A stretch of DNA of 64,000 nt. It comes from Bradyrhizobium nanningense (lineage in GTDB: Bacteria; Pseudomonadota; Alphaproteobacteria; Rhizobiales; Xanthobacteraceae). Below, one piece after another: positions 28,041 to 37,201 of this stretch. Position numbers and translations under genes: made by a program. The stretch spans positions 1 through 64,000 of the forward strand of contig NZ_LBJC01000025.1 in NCBI RefSeq assembly GCF_004114535.1, written 5' to 3'. The notes below the pieces were generated by a model. That model saw only the letters and a program-made list of their open reading frames with translations, was not told the origin of the DNA and did not search any database. The first letter of the stretch is position 1. Every line of letters starts with the position of its first letter.

Positions 28041-28175
28041 GGTGTCCGTCCTATCGATGCTGTCGGTCCCATCATTTACGTCGGTCGACCGGCAGCGTGG
28101 GTTCATGGTGGGCTGGTTCTACGTCGGACGAGGGACGGGGATTGTGATGTCGCGCATGACAGCCACGACCAAAGC

Positions 28176-28316
28176 TGTCATCGCCCGGCAACCGGGCGAT
28201 CCAGTATTCCAGAGGCGGGCAGGCGGGCGTTGAAGATCTCGCTCTTGCCATGAGCGCCGCGGCGTACTGGATGCCCCGCGCCCGTGCGCAATTGCGCACC
28301 AGGCGGGGCATGACAC
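28176..28316. repeat. palindromic intergenic repeat
   Basis: Same family as 11297-11396: left arm TGTCATCGCCCGGCAACCG with GGCGATCCAGTA, right arm GCGTACTGGATGCCCC ... GGCGGGGCATGACA. It occupies the gap before the rpoH terminator. Confidence 0.8.
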
Positions 28317-28367
28317 CGAGAGGGGGCCGCGCCGTGCCTTATTCGAACAGAACATCGCCTAGCCAAC

Positions 28368-28394
28368 AAAAAAGCCGGCGTTGCCGCCGGCTTT
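28368..28394 (-). terminator. Rho-independent terminator of rpoH
   Basis: Stem AAAGCCGGCG / CGCCGGCTTT with loop of four, followed on the minus strand by a T-run, 42 bp after the rpoH stop. Confidence 0.9.
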
Positions 28395-28436
28395 CTGTCT
28401 TTCGATCCGCCAATCTCTCTTCGCGGCGAAGCCCGC

Positions 28437-29336
28437 TTAGTGCGCGGCTTCTAGCGCGGCCTGTTCGGCCCTTGCGATCGTGCCCTTGACCGCGGACTGC
28501 ACCTTCTCGAAGGCGCGGACCTCGATCTGGCGGACGCGCTCGCGCGACACGCCGAACTCGGCGGCGAGGTCTTCCAGCGTCATCGGCTCATCGGCGAGGC
28601 GGCGGGCCTCGAAGATGCGGCGTTCGCGCGGGTTGAGCACGCCCATCGCGCCATTCAGCGCGTCACGGCGTTCGTCATATTCCTCGTGCTCGGCCAGCAT
28701 GGCTTCCTGGTTCGGCGTGTTGTCGACCAGCCAGTCCTGCCATTCGCCGGCTTCGCCGTCGTCGCGGATCGGTGCGTTGAGCGACGCGTCGCCACCGAGG
28801 CGGCGGTTCATGTCGATCACGTCCTGATCGGTGACGCCGAGGCGCTTGGCAATGATCTTGACCTGGTCGGGGCGCAGATCGCCTTCGTCCAGCGCGTTGA
28901 TCTTGCTCTTCGCCTTGCGCAGGTTGAAGAACAGCTTCTTCTGGTTCGCGGTGGTGCCCATCTTCACGAGCGACCAGGAACGCAGGATGTACTCTTGAAT
29001 CGACGCCTTGATCCACCACATGGCGTAGGTGGCGAGACGAAAGCCCTTCTCGGGTTCGAAACGCTTCACCGCCTGCATCAGGCCGACATTGCCTTCCGAG
29101 ACGACCTCGGAGATCGGCAGGCCGTAGCCGCGATAGCCCATGGCGATCTTGGCCACGAGGCGGAGATGGCTGGTGACGAGTTGGTGCGCCGCGTCGCGAT
29201 CGTCATGCTCGCGCCAACGCTTGGCGAGCATGTATTCCTGCTGGGGTTCCAGCATCGGGAACTTGCGGATCTCGGCGAGGTAGCGAGATAGGCCGGATTC
29301 TCCATTGAGGACCGGCAAAGCAACGGTACGGGCCAT
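28437..29336 (-). CDS. rpoH: RNA polymerase heat-shock sigma factor (sigma-32)
   Basis: This 299-residue alternative sigma factor transcribes heat-shock and proteostasis genes. The RpoH-specific box is QKKLFFNLRK near residue 132. Region 2 holds LRLVAKIAMGYRGYGLPISEVVSEGNVGLMQAVKRFEP and FRLATYAMWWIKASIQEYIL; region 4.2 is LEDLAAEFGVSRERVRQIEVRAFEKVQ. The start is preceded by GGAGGGCGC. Alphaproteobacteria often carry two or three rpoH copies; which this one is cannot be told. The 217-bp upstream gap to rluD carries an AT-rich TATAATC element near 29514. Confidence 0.95.
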   Translation of the reverse strand: MARTVALPVLNGESGLSRYLAEIRKFPMLEPQQEYMLAKRWREHDDRDAAHQLVTSHLRLVAKIAMGYRGYGLPISEVVSEGNVGLMQAVKRFEPEKGFRLATYAMWWIKASIQEYILRSWSLVKMGTTANQKKLFFNLRKAKSKINALDEGDLRPDQVKIIAKRLGVTDQDVIDMNRRLGGDASLNAPIRDDGEAGEWQDWLVDNTPNQEAMLAEHEEYDERRDALNGAMGVLNPRERRIFEARRLADEPMTLEDLAAEFGVSRERVRQIEVRAFEKVQSAVKGTIARAEQAALEAAH

Positions 29337-29553
29337 AGTGCGCCCTCCAAAGGTTCAGGCCCCCGATAGCGGCGGGCCAGGCAGACGACCGCTGTGTCAA
29401 AGCCGGTCGGGCTGCGATGTTCCGCGTTGGTCATTTCCAACGCAGGCGCAATATACCCTATCGGGGGGCAAAAAGGGAAGGATTGCTGACGTCACGTCCC
29501 CGTGTGGCAGCTATAATCTTTTGTAATGTAACGCTTTTCTTAAAGGGCCTGCG

Positions 29554-30561
29554 TCATAGCGCCGCCTTCAGGGCGCTTTGAAGGAGAAGCAAATCCTCCG
29601 GCAGAGGCGCCTCCCAGTGCAGTAATTCTCCTGTCCGCGGATGCTCCAATACCAGCAGGTAAGCATGTAAAGCCTGCCGTCCGAGCGCGGCGAGGGCGGC
29701 TTGCGACTTGGGGCCGAGCTGGTTGGCCTTGGTCTTGAAATGCGGGCCATAGACGGCATCGCCCATCAGGGGATGGCCGATATGGGCGAGGTGGACCCGG
29801 ATCTGGTGGGTGCGCCCGGTCTCGAGCTCGCAGGCGAGCAGCGTCGCGATCGGCTTGCCGTCGCGGCCGTTAAAACTTTCCAGAATCTCCCAATGCGTCA
29901 CGGCCTCGCGGCCGCCCTGACGTACCGCCATCTTCTCGCGCGCATACGGATGGCGGTCGATCGGCGCATCGACGGTGCCGCGATGCCGGCCCGGCACACC
30001 CCAGGCAAAGGCCATGTAGCCGCGCCGCATCTCGCCGGTGCGGCCGTGATCGGCGAATTGCGCGGATAGCGAGGCGTGGGCCATGTCGTTCTTGGCGACC
30101 ACCATCAGCCCTGTCGTGTCCTTGTCGAGCCGGTGCACGATGCCGGGCCGGCGCACCCCGCCGATGCCCGACAGCGAAGAACCGCAATGGGCGATCAACG
30201 CATTCACCAGCGTGCCGGTCTCGTGGCCGGCGGCAGGATGCACCACCAGCCCCTTCGGCTTGTTGAGAACGACGATGTCGTCGTCCTCGAACACGATGTC
30301 GAGGGCGATCTCCTCCCCCTTCGGCTCCGGCGCAGCCGCCTCCGGCACGTCGATTATGATCGTATCGCCGGGACTTACATGATAAGCGGGATCGCGGACC
30401 GCGGAGGCCTTCAGGTGTACTGCGCCCGCCAGGATCAGGGCTTTCAGCCTCGATCGCGAAAGGTCGGTGAGGCGCGCCGCCAGCACGCGGTCGAGCCGGG
30501 CCGAGCCCTCGTCACCGGCGACGACAACCTCCAACCTTTGCGCAGAGCCAAGACTTTCCAT
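29554..30561 (-). CDS. 23S rRNA pseudouridine synthase, RluA/RluD family
   Basis: This 335-residue enzyme isomerises uridines in 23S rRNA. An S4 domain is at ~residues 15-75 (ARLDRVLAARLTDLSRSRLKALILAG). The catalytic motif is IVHRLDKDTTGLMVVAK with the conserved Asp, followed by ELETGRTHQIRVHLAHIGHPLMGD. The overall layout is closest to RluD. The ATG at 30561 overlaps by two bases the ATG of the divergent membrane gene (shared CATG). An in-frame extension to 30657 exists but would cross that gene completely. Confidence 0.93.
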   Translation of the reverse strand: MESLGSAQRLEVVVAGDEGSARLDRVLAARLTDLSRSRLKALILAGAVHLKASAVRDPAYHVSPGDTIIIDVPEAAAPEPKGEEIALDIVFEDDDIVVLNKPKGLVVHPAAGHETGTLVNALIAHCGSSLSGIGGVRRPGIVHRLDKDTTGLMVVAKNDMAHASLSAQFADHGRTGEMRRGYMAFAWGVPGRHRGTVDAPIDRHPYAREKMAVRQGGREAVTHWEILESFNGRDGKPIATLLACELETGRTHQIRVHLAHIGHPLMGDAVYGPHFKTKANQLGPKSQAALAALGRQALHAYLLVLEHPRTGELLHWEAPLPEDLLLLQSALKAAL

Positions 30562-30904
30562 GACGACGTCTGATACCGCTGTTCCCGAACCGACCCCCGA
30601 GCAGGCCGCGCTGTTCGCGCGGGTGCGGCGGATGATGCTGATCGCGGGGTTGACCACGGCGCTGGCGATCTGCGCCGTTTTGATCGCGGTGGGCTACCGC
30701 CTTTTCAAGTCGGAGGGAAGGGCGGCTGAACCCGGCGGCGACGTCACCGCCACCTTGCCCAAGGGCGCCAGGATCGTCTCGACCGGGGTCGCCGGCGACC
30801 GCCTCGTGGTCACGCTGGATCTCGGCGGGGTCATCGAGATCCGGACCTTCGACGCCCATACCCTGAAGCCGGCCGGACGGCTGAAATTCGCCAATGAGCC
30901 GTAA
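30560..30904 (+). CDS. small single-pass membrane protein
   Basis: This 114-residue protein has one transmembrane segment (MMLIAGLTTALAICAVLIAVGYRLF) after a short acidic N-terminus, and a C-terminal domain with GGDVTATLPKGARIVSTGVAGDRLVVTLDLGGVIEIRTFD, a beta-rich periplasmic-looking part. It probably belongs to a small unnamed family that sits divergently to rluD in this lineage. Its start overlaps the rluD start, so its promoter must lie inside rluD or be shared; alternative internal starts are possible. tRNA-Glu follows after 57 bp. Confidence 0.75.
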   Translation: MTTSDTAVPEPTPEQAALFARVRRMMLIAGLTTALAICAVLIAVGYRLFKSEGRAAEPGGDVTATLPKGARIVSTGVAGDRLVVTLDLGGVIEIRTFDAHTLKPAGRLKFANEP

Positions 30905-30961
30905 AAGGCCCGTCGGGGTCCTTGCGGCGGACAAATTTCGAGGCTATTGGCTAGCCCTCAC

Positions 30962-31036
30962 GCTCCCTTCGTCTAGCGGTTAGGACGCGGCCCTCTCAAG
31001 GCTGAAACAGGGGTTCGATTCCCCTAGGGAGCGCCA
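30962..31036 (+). tRNA. tRNA-Glu (CTC)
   Basis: The sequence folds as a standard cloverleaf: acceptor arms GCTCCCT and AGGGAGC, D-arm TCTAGCGGTTAGGA, anticodon stem CGGCC/GGCTG with a loop CTCTCAA that gives anticodon CTC, and a T-arm AGGGGTTCGATTCCCCT. The 3' CCA is encoded. The architecture matches bacterial tRNA-Glu. It sits at the left edge of the region that looks accessory. Confidence 0.95.
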
Positions 31037-31303
31037 GATCCGCGATATTCCACGACTTTTTTCTGCGACCCCATCCGACGGCCTCCCCGTCGGGCCGCGC
31101 GATCTCGCTCGGTCATAGGTTGCGCCGCCGCAGCGTCGACGCTGATGCTGCGATCGAGTGCACCCACCCTATCGTTCACTCCGGCGCAAAGTAAGCCACA
31201 TCGCGCCGTCGCCGCCGCGCGATGGTTGCATGACAAGCGCGTGGCTCGGGCTCCCCCCACGCCTGTTTGAGCGGCGATCCCGAGAGGAGCCCTGGCCGCA
31301 AGT

Positions 31304-31723
31304 TCAGTGATGCGCCGAAACGCTCCTCACCGTCTCGGTGAGCATATCACCGGACGCGGAACGGCTGACGTCACCCAGGCTGATGATGCCGACCATCCGC
31401 TTGCTCTTGTTGATTACCGGCAGCCTGCGGACCTGCAGCTTCTCCATGTGATGCATCGCCTTGGCGAGGTCATCGTCCTCGCGGCAGCAATGGATGCCCT
31501 CGGTCATCACGTCGCGCGCCGTCGTGCGGCCGGCATCGAAGCTGTGGCTCGCGAGCCCTTTGCAGACGATATCGCGGTCGGTCACCATTCCGACCAGCTT
31601 GTCATCCTCGCCGATCGGAATGCAGCCGATGTCATGCGCCCGCATCAGTTTGGCAAGCTCGGTGATTGGGGTGTTGGGGCTGACCCAGTCGACACCCTTG
31701 TGCATCACGTCTTTGACTTTCAT
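31304..31723 (-). CDS. tandem CBS domain protein
   Basis: This 139-residue protein has two CBS domains in a Bateman module: MKVKDVMHKGVDWVSPNTPITELAKLM ... VGMVTDRDIV and ARDVMTEGIHCCREDDDLAKAMHHM ... VVGIISLGDVS-like end. Such stand-alone modules bind adenine nucleotides and act as energy-responsive regulators or bind DNA/RNA. A GGAGG site precedes ATG 31723; longer in-frame extension to 31870 has no family resemblance. It stands alone behind the tRNA gene, followed upstream on the same strand by the YbaK-like gene. Confidence 0.88.
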   Translation of the reverse strand: MKVKDVMHKGVDWVSPNTPITELAKLMRAHDIGCIPIGEDDKLVGMVTDRDIVCKGLASHSFDAGRTTARDVMTEGIHCCREDDDLAKAMHHMEKLQVRRLPVINKSKRMVGIISLGDVSRSASGDMLTETVRSVSAHH

Positions 31724-31902
31724 GGCGAGCCTCCGTTCTTGGGTTTCAAGTGCGTTGATGCAATGCAGCGGCACCCCCAATCGAACTCCGACTAGACAAG
31801 CGCAAACACTCTCGCCGCCACCCTGTGGAACAAGTATGACGGAGACCTCGCGGTCAGAGTTCCCGCCCAAGGTCGCAACGGCAATGGGCGGCCTACAGAT
31901 CC

Positions 31903-32373
31903 TCAGTCATGCGCGCTGAAGCGTCCGTGCGGTGCGTTGGCCGTCAGGCGCGCAAACTGCGCGTGACCCATATGGAGCAGCGTTTCATGATCGCCGGCTT
32001 CCATATAGATGTCTGGCTGTGCCTCGATGCTGTCGTCGACGATCATTTCCAATCCGTAGCATTTGCCGACGGCGGGAACCGCACCGTGTGCACAGTCGCT
32101 GAACAGCCGATTGACCTCGGTCTCATTGGCCATGTGGACATTGTCGCCGAGGCTCGTCCTCAGGTCCGACAGGCGGAGGTGATGCGATGCGGGCAAGATG
32201 GCCAGCATATATCCGCCGTCGCGCCGCAACACGATGCCCTTGGCGAGGCGGTCGCCCGAGATATGGCAGGCCTCGGCCGTTCGAGCGGATGTCATGCTGA
32301 GTTCGTGCGGGATCACCTCGTACTGGATGTTCTCAGCGGCGAAGTATTTCTGGAGCGTGGGAGCAATGGCCAT
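31903..32373 (-). CDS. YbaK/EbsC-type aminoacyl-tRNA deacylase
   Basis: This 156-residue single-domain protein of the YbaK/prolyl-tRNA editing fold hydrolyses mischarged tRNA in characterised members. Motifs seen are the N-terminal LQKYFAAENIQYEVIPHE, then HISGDRLAKGIVLRRDGGYMLAILPASHHLRL (the catalytic Lys region) and GAVPAVGKCYGLEMIVDDSI. It lacks the INS insert of ProRS. An ideal GGAGGT site precedes ATG 32373. Which tRNA it edits is not evident. Confidence 0.85.
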   Translation of the reverse strand: MAIAPTLQKYFAAENIQYEVIPHELSMTSARTAEACHISGDRLAKGIVLRRDGGYMLAILPASHHLRLSDLRTSLGDNVHMANETEVNRLFSDCAHGAVPAVGKCYGLEMIVDDSIEAQPDIYMEAGDHETLLHMGHAQFARLTANAPHGRFSAHD

Positions 32374-32910
32374 GGCATCACCTCCGATGCGGAATGCGAA
32401 CCATCCACCGTGAGGTCGACCACTCTCGCCATACGATGGGCGGCTGCCTGATTATAGGCCCAACATAAGTCTTCCATCAGCAAGCTGCAATTCGTCGTCG
32501 TTGACCAACTCCATGGCGAGATAGTCGGTATGCGCGTGCTGTCGGTGGTAGAGAGTACGCGCCGCAATGCGCTTCTTCTTCCGAATGGGTTCTGGCTGCT
32601 CTTCGTCCGAGCATATGCGAGGATCGCATGAGGTGGAGAGGTGCCGTTGAAGTTATATAGCGATTTCAATTACATAAAAGCTCTCAATCTATTCTGAGTG
32701 GCCCGCCAAGTCTGACCATGTCGTTCGATCGCTGATTTAGCGCCGGCTGCATCAGCCGAGCTTGCCGCCTTGAGCTGTTTCGAATTGCCCCTTTGCGCCG
32801 TCCTGCGATCTTTTTGACCGAGTTTCGAGCGTCCGCGTCCCCCACTTTGAGGCGGAGTCGCGACCGCGAATCAAGCGGCGGGCGCCCCTCATTTCCACTA
32901 TAATCAAGCC
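32374..32910. other. 537-bp intergenic region
   Basis: No well supported gene. A minus-strand frame at 32452-32643 encodes a basic stretch (IRKKKRIAARTLYHRQ) and an end MELVNDDELQLADGRLM but has no start before its last 20 codons; it looks like a remnant. A 49-bp sequence at 32660-32708 recurs imperfectly at 35781-35830 on the far side of the next gene. Confidence 0.4.
32660..32708 (+). repeat. imperfect direct repeat, left copy
   Basis: Begins GCGATTTCAATTACATAA and shares CTATTCTGAGTG and CGCCA with 35781-35830; about 39 of 50 aligned positions agree. The two copies flank the UPF0182 gene. Confidence 0.6.
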
Positions 32911-35694
32911 ATGACGATCGGGATTACCGGACCCGAACGGAAGGTACCAAGGCAAAGTGCCGTGGTCGGGCTCATTGTTGCGGCCGTCCTCATCGGGATT
33001 TGCCTGTTCCTGCTCGGGCTCGCGAGCGACTTCCTGGTCGACTGGCTGTGGTTTTCCTCGATCGGTTATCTGCAGGTTTTTTGGACGACGATCGGCGCCA
33101 AAGCTGTCGTCTTTCTTGTGGTCTGGACCGGAACCACCGTCGTACTTTGGTTGAACGGATGGTTTGCCCTGCGCTTTGCCCGACGGCAGTCGACACAGCT
33201 TGTCGCCGCGTCGGTGTGGGACTTCGCGGGCAGCGCGCCGCCAGATCTGCGTGCGCTTGTACGCGATCGACTGCCGTGGCCCCGGTCGATCGCAGGCGGG
33301 GCAGCTTTGCTCGCTCTGCTTGTCGCCGCCGCAAAAGTCGGCAATTGGGGCGTCCTCTTGCGGTTTGTCTATCAGGTGCCCTATGGCGCAGACGATCCGC
33401 TCTACAACAAGGACATCGGCTTCTATCTCTTCTCGCTGCCCGCCTACATCCTCATCAAGAACTGGATGATGCTCGCGCTCGTTCTAAGCGCGCTTTTCGC
33501 CGCGGCGATCTACTGGGTGCACGGCGATATCGAATACGGCAGTCATCGCCGATCAATGTCTTCGACGGTGATTGCCCACGGCTCGGCGCTGCTCGGTCTT
33601 CTCTTTGCGGTAAAGGCCTGGTCCTACGGTCTTGATCGCTATCTACTGCTCTACGGCGATAACGGCGTGGTCGTCGGCGCAAGCTACACCGATGTCCACG
33701 TGGGGCTGCCGGCCTTGTGGTTGATGATCGGACTTTCGGTCATCGCGGCGTTCGCCGCGGGGGCAAACCTGCGGGTGCGCACCTACCGGCTTCCTGCCGT
33801 CGCGTTCCTGCTTGTCGTGATCGGGTCTTTCGCGCTGTCAGGTGTAATCCCCTTGCTGTTCGAGCAGTTCTTCGTCAAGCCCAGCGAATTGGAGCTGGAA
33901 AGGCCCTATATCCAACGCAACATCGCGCTTACCCGGCAGGCATACAATCTCGATCAGATCGCAGCCAAGCCGTTTGCCGCCGAACAGAAGCTTAGCTTCA
34001 AGACGCTCGACGCCAACAAGGCGACGATCGACAATATCAGGTTGTGGGACTGGCTGCCCTTGTCGGACACCTACGCGCAGTTGCAGGAGATCCGCACTTA
34101 CTACAAATTCCACGATCTTGACGTCGATCGCTACTGGCTCGATGGCTCCTACCAAAGCGTAATGCTCTCGGCTCGCGAACTGCGGCCCTCCTTGCTGCCG
34201 CCGAATGCCCAGACGTGGGTCAATCGACACGTGCTGTTTACGCACGGCACCGGCGCGGTGATGAGTCCGGTCACGCGCAAGAACTCCGAAGGGCTGCCCT
34301 TCTTCTATTTGCGCGACATACCTCCTGTGGCGGACGGAGGCCCCCAGATCCATGAACCGCGCATCTACTACGGCGAGGAGCCCGACAGCTACGTCATCGT
34401 CAAGGGGAGCGCACCTGAGTTCGATTATCCGAAGGGGAAAGACAATTCCTACGCGGCTTATGAGGGTACCGGTGGCGTTCCGATAGGAGCGATGGTGTGG
34501 AGAGGCCTATTTGCTTACTACTTCAACGATCCTAACCTGCTGCTCTCAAGCTACATCACCACCGACAGCCGGATCATGATCCGCCGCAATATCCAGGAAA
34601 GGGTACGAACGATCGCTCCGTTCCTGAGGCTCGATCACGATCCTTATCTGGTCATCAGCAATGGGCGGATGTTCTGGATGCAGGACGCCTACACGGTGAG
34701 TTCCTACTTCCCCTCCGCGCAGCCGGCGCAAGCCCAAGATATCAACTACATTCGCAATTCAGTGAAGGTCATCATCGATGCCTATAACGGGACCGTCGAC
34801 TTCTATCTGATGGACACTGGCGATCCGGTTGCCGCGACCTACCGGCGTATCTTTCCGAATTTGTTAAAGCCATTCTCGGCCATGCCGACGGATCTGCGGA
34901 GGCACATTCGCTATCCGGAGGACCTGTTCCTGATTCAGGCGCAGCTCTATCAGAGCTATCACATGGAGGCGGCCGACGTTTTCTATAACCGGGAAGATCT
35001 CTGGCAGTTCCCGCGCCAGCCGGGCGGCGGCGGCGTTGCGACGATGGCCCCATATTACATCATCATGCGGCTGCCCGGCGAGCCGCAGGCCGAGTTCTTC
35101 CTCATGCTTCCCATGGTGCCTAGCCGCCGCGACAATATGATCGCGTGGCTCGCCGCGCGTTGCGACGCGCCCGACTATGGCAAGCTGATCGTCTACGAGT
35201 TTCCCAAGGAGAAGCTCGTCTATGGACCGTTCCAGATCGAAGCGCGGATCAACCAGAGCACCGAGATATCCCAACAAATCACGCTGTGGAACCAGATGGG
35301 TTCGCGGGTGATACGCGGTGCGAACTTGCTTGTGATCCCGATCGAGAACTCGATCCTTTATGTAACGCCGCTCTATCTGCGAGCGGAGCAAGGGCACCTG
35401 CCGGAGCTGAAACGTGTTATCGCGGCCTACGGTGAACATGTGGTGATGAAGGAGACGCTCGGCGAGGCCTTGTCGGCACTCTTCATCGAGCCTAGCGCGG
35501 TGGGGCCGGTCTCGAGCCCGAAGGAGGAAATGCCTGTCACTCGCCCGTCGGCAAGTCAGGCCCGGGAGACGCTCGACCGCTATAATCAGGCCGTTGAACG
35601 ATTGAGGTCCGGCGACTGGAAAGGCTTTGGCACGCAGTTCGACGCAATGCGCGAGCTCCTGGAGGAAATGAACCGACACTCCGTCGACCGCTAG
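32911..35694 (+). CDS. UPF0182 family large membrane protein
   Basis: This 927-residue protein (COG1615) has seven predicted transmembrane helices in the first ~320 residues (VVGLIVAAVLIGICLFLLG to AFLLVVIGSFALSGVIPLLF) and a large extracytoplasmic domain after that. Family signatures include PSELELERPYIQRNI, FAYYFNDPNLLLSSYI, RDNMIAWLAARCD and GPFQIEARINQ. The function is unknown. In most genomes it is a single-copy accessory gene. It is bracketed by imperfect direct repeats. Confidence 0.92.
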   Translation: MTIGITGPERKVPRQSAVVGLIVAAVLIGICLFLLGLASDFLVDWLWFSSIGYLQVFWTTIGAKAVVFLVVWTGTTVVLWLNGWFALRFARRQSTQLVAASVWDFAGSAPPDLRALVRDRLPWPRSIAGGAALLALLVAAAKVGNWGVLLRFVYQVPYGADDPLYNKDIGFYLFSLPAYILIKNWMMLALVLSALFAAAIYWVHGDIEYGSHRRSMSSTVIAHGSALLGLLFAVKAWSYGLDRYLLLYGDNGVVVGASYTDVHVGLPALWLMIGLSVIAAFAAGANLRVRTYRLPAVAFLLVVIGSFALSGVIPLLFEQFFVKPSELELERPYIQRNIALTRQAYNLDQIAAKPFAAEQKLSFKTLDANKATIDNIRLWDWLPLSDTYAQLQEIRTYYKFHDLDVDRYWLDGSYQSVMLSARELRPSLLPPNAQTWVNRHVLFTHGTGAVMSPVTRKNSEGLPFFYLRDIPPVADGGPQIHEPRIYYGEEPDSYVIVKGSAPEFDYPKGKDNSYAAYEGTGGVPIGAMVWRGLFAYYFNDPNLLLSSYITTDSRIMIRRNIQERVRTIAPFLRLDHDPYLVISNGRMFWMQDAYTVSSYFPSAQPAQAQDINYIRNSVKVIIDAYNGTVDFYLMDTGDPVAATYRRIFPNLLKPFSAMPTDLRRHIRYPEDLFLIQAQLYQSYHMEAADVFYNREDLWQFPRQPGGGGVATMAPYYIIMRLPGEPQAEFFLMLPMVPSRRDNMIAWLAARCDAPDYGKLIVYEFPKEKLVYGPFQIEARINQSTEISQQITLWNQMGSRVIRGANLLVIPIENSILYVTPLYLRAEQGHLPELKRVIAAYGEHVVMKETLGEALSALFIEPSAVGPVSSPKEEMPVTRPSASQARETLDRYNQAVERLRSGDWKGFGTQFDAMRELLEEMNRHSVDR

Positions 35695-35780
35695 GGCCTC
35701 AACGACTTGAGTTTAGCCCGGTCTCCAACCCGGAAATTGCGTACGCGGCACGGCGCGTGAGCTCCGCTCAAAATCAGATC

Positions 35781-35830
35781 GCGACTTCAACAACATAAGA
35801 GTTCGCAGTTCTATTCTGAGTGCTGCGCCA
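35781..35830 (+). repeat. imperfect direct repeat, right copy
   Basis: Second copy of the 32660-32708 element, beginning GCGACTTCAACAACATAA and ending CTATTCTGAGTGCTGCGCCA, 86 bp after the UPF0182 stop. Confidence 0.6.
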
Positions 35831-35963
35831 TTTGCGTACAAAACCACGAACCCTCTTTTCCGGCTGACAGCTGGCGATAACGGCTTGCTCAAGCGCCGTT
35901 TTTGAGCCGTGAATGCGGATGACGCGGTCATCAACCTCGACGGCATCAATTAGCGAGGGTCAT

Positions 35964-36179
35964 ATGGCAGAACTCGTGCCATTGTTTCCAAGGCAGGCCG
36001 TTCCACCTCTTCACGTTGACCTCGCCGGCGACGGCGCCTTTGAGGGTTATCTCGTCCCAGGCAACGTCATGCTTGCTCAAAAAATTGCCATGGAGACGGA
36101 TGAGCTTGGCGCACTGGCGGTCGCGCATCGAGTTGTGCCGGTGGTGAGGCGCGTTGGTCCGGCGCAGTCGTGGACCTGA
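35964..36179 (+). CDS. small ORF, possible truncated redoxin N-terminus
   Basis: This 71-codon ORF starts MAELVPLFPRQAVPPLHVDL behind a GAGGG site. That start is reminiscent of the N-terminus of AhpC/TSA-like redoxins (LFPRQPVPALxV), but the peroxidatic Cys region is missing and the rest is unrecognisable. It may be a remnant or chance coding. It overlaps an upstream alternative start of the next gene. Confidence 0.35.
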   Translation: MAELVPLFPRQAVPPLHVDLAGDGAFEGYLVPGNVMLAQKIAMETDELGALAVAHRVVPVVRRVGPAQSWT

Positions 36180-36196
36180 TCGCGGTAAGGGCAGGA

Positions 36197-37201
36197 ATGG
36201 CTATGTGCCGAATGTTACCAGCCATTTTGTCAGCGGTACTCGCCGGCATTGCTGTCGCGAATGGGTCGATCGCTTCAGGCGCCGAAGCCCCGCCGCTGCA
36301 GCTTGAAGACAAGATCCCGCTTGGCGATGTGCGCGGCCGGATCGATCACATGGCAGTCGATCTAGCCCGACATCGCCTGTTCATCGCAGCGCTCGGCAAC
36401 GACAGCTTGGCCGTGGTTGATCTGGCCTCCAAACGGCTGGATCGCCTCATCGGCGGACTTCCGGAGCCCCAAGGCGTCGCTTACGACAGGGCAACTGACA
36501 CGCTCTACGTTGCAAATGCGGGCGACGGATCGGTGAGGTTCTTCAACAATGGTGATCTCTCAGCTGTCGGACAGATCGAGCTTGGCAGCGATGCAGACAA
36601 TATACGTATCGACTCGAGGGCAGGGCTGGTATTCGTCGGCCACGGCGACGGGGCACTGGCTGTCATCGATGCTCCCACGCGCAGCAGGACCGCAGATGTG
36701 CCATTGAAGGCTCATCCGGAGAGCTTCCAGCTCGACGCCGCGCGAATCTTCGTCAATGTGCCCAGGGCTGGCACCATCGACGTCATTGACCGTATCTCGC
36801 GTCAGAAGATCGCATCTTGGCCCACGGAAGGCCGGAGTGCGAATTTCGCGATGGTGCTCGATGAAGCCCGTCAGCATCTTCTTGTTGCGTTTCGGCGGCC
36901 TGCAGAGCTTGGAGTGTTCTCTTTGAACGATGGAGCTCTTGTCGGGACAGTGTCCACCTGCGGCGACGTTGATGATCTATTCCTCGATTCCAAGCGCAAT
37001 CGGATCTACATCAGTTGCGGTGATGGCTTTGTCGACGTGCTCGCCGTGGATGGCGACACCTATCGGCAAATTGATCGCATACCGACCGCGGCTGGTGCAA
37101 GAACGTCACTTTTTGTGCCTGAACTTGATCGTCTGCTGGTGGCCGCTCCGGCCAAAGCGGATAGCGGAGCTGCAATCTTTGTCTTTCGCCCGTCGCCATG
37201 A
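36197..37201 (+). CDS. exported YVTN-type beta-propeller protein
   Basis: This 334-residue protein has a signal peptide in its first ~30 residues (MLPAILSAVLAGIAVANG). The mature part has seven-bladed-propeller repeats: HRLFIAALGNDSLAVVDLAS, DTLYVANAGDGSVRFFNNG, AGLVFVGHGDGALAVIDA, RIFVNVPRAGTIDVIDR and NRIYISCGDGFVDVLAVDG. Such proteins are periplasmic scaffolds or binding proteins of mostly unknown role. ATG 36197 follows AAGGGCAGGA; a GTG at 36170 is in frame. Its stop overlaps the next start (ATGA). Confidence 0.85.
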   Translation: MAMCRMLPAILSAVLAGIAVANGSIASGAEAPPLQLEDKIPLGDVRGRIDHMAVDLARHRLFIAALGNDSLAVVDLASKRLDRLIGGLPEPQGVAYDRATDTLYVANAGDGSVRFFNNGDLSAVGQIELGSDADNIRIDSRAGLVFVGHGDGALAVIDAPTRSRTADVPLKAHPESFQLDAARIFVNVPRAGTIDVIDRISRQKIASWPTEGRSANFAMVLDEARQHLLVAFRRPAELGVFSLNDGALVGTVSTCGDVDDLFLDSKRNRIYISCGDGFVDVLAVDGDTYRQIDRIPTAAGARTSLFVPELDRLLVAAPAKADSGAAIFVFRPSP

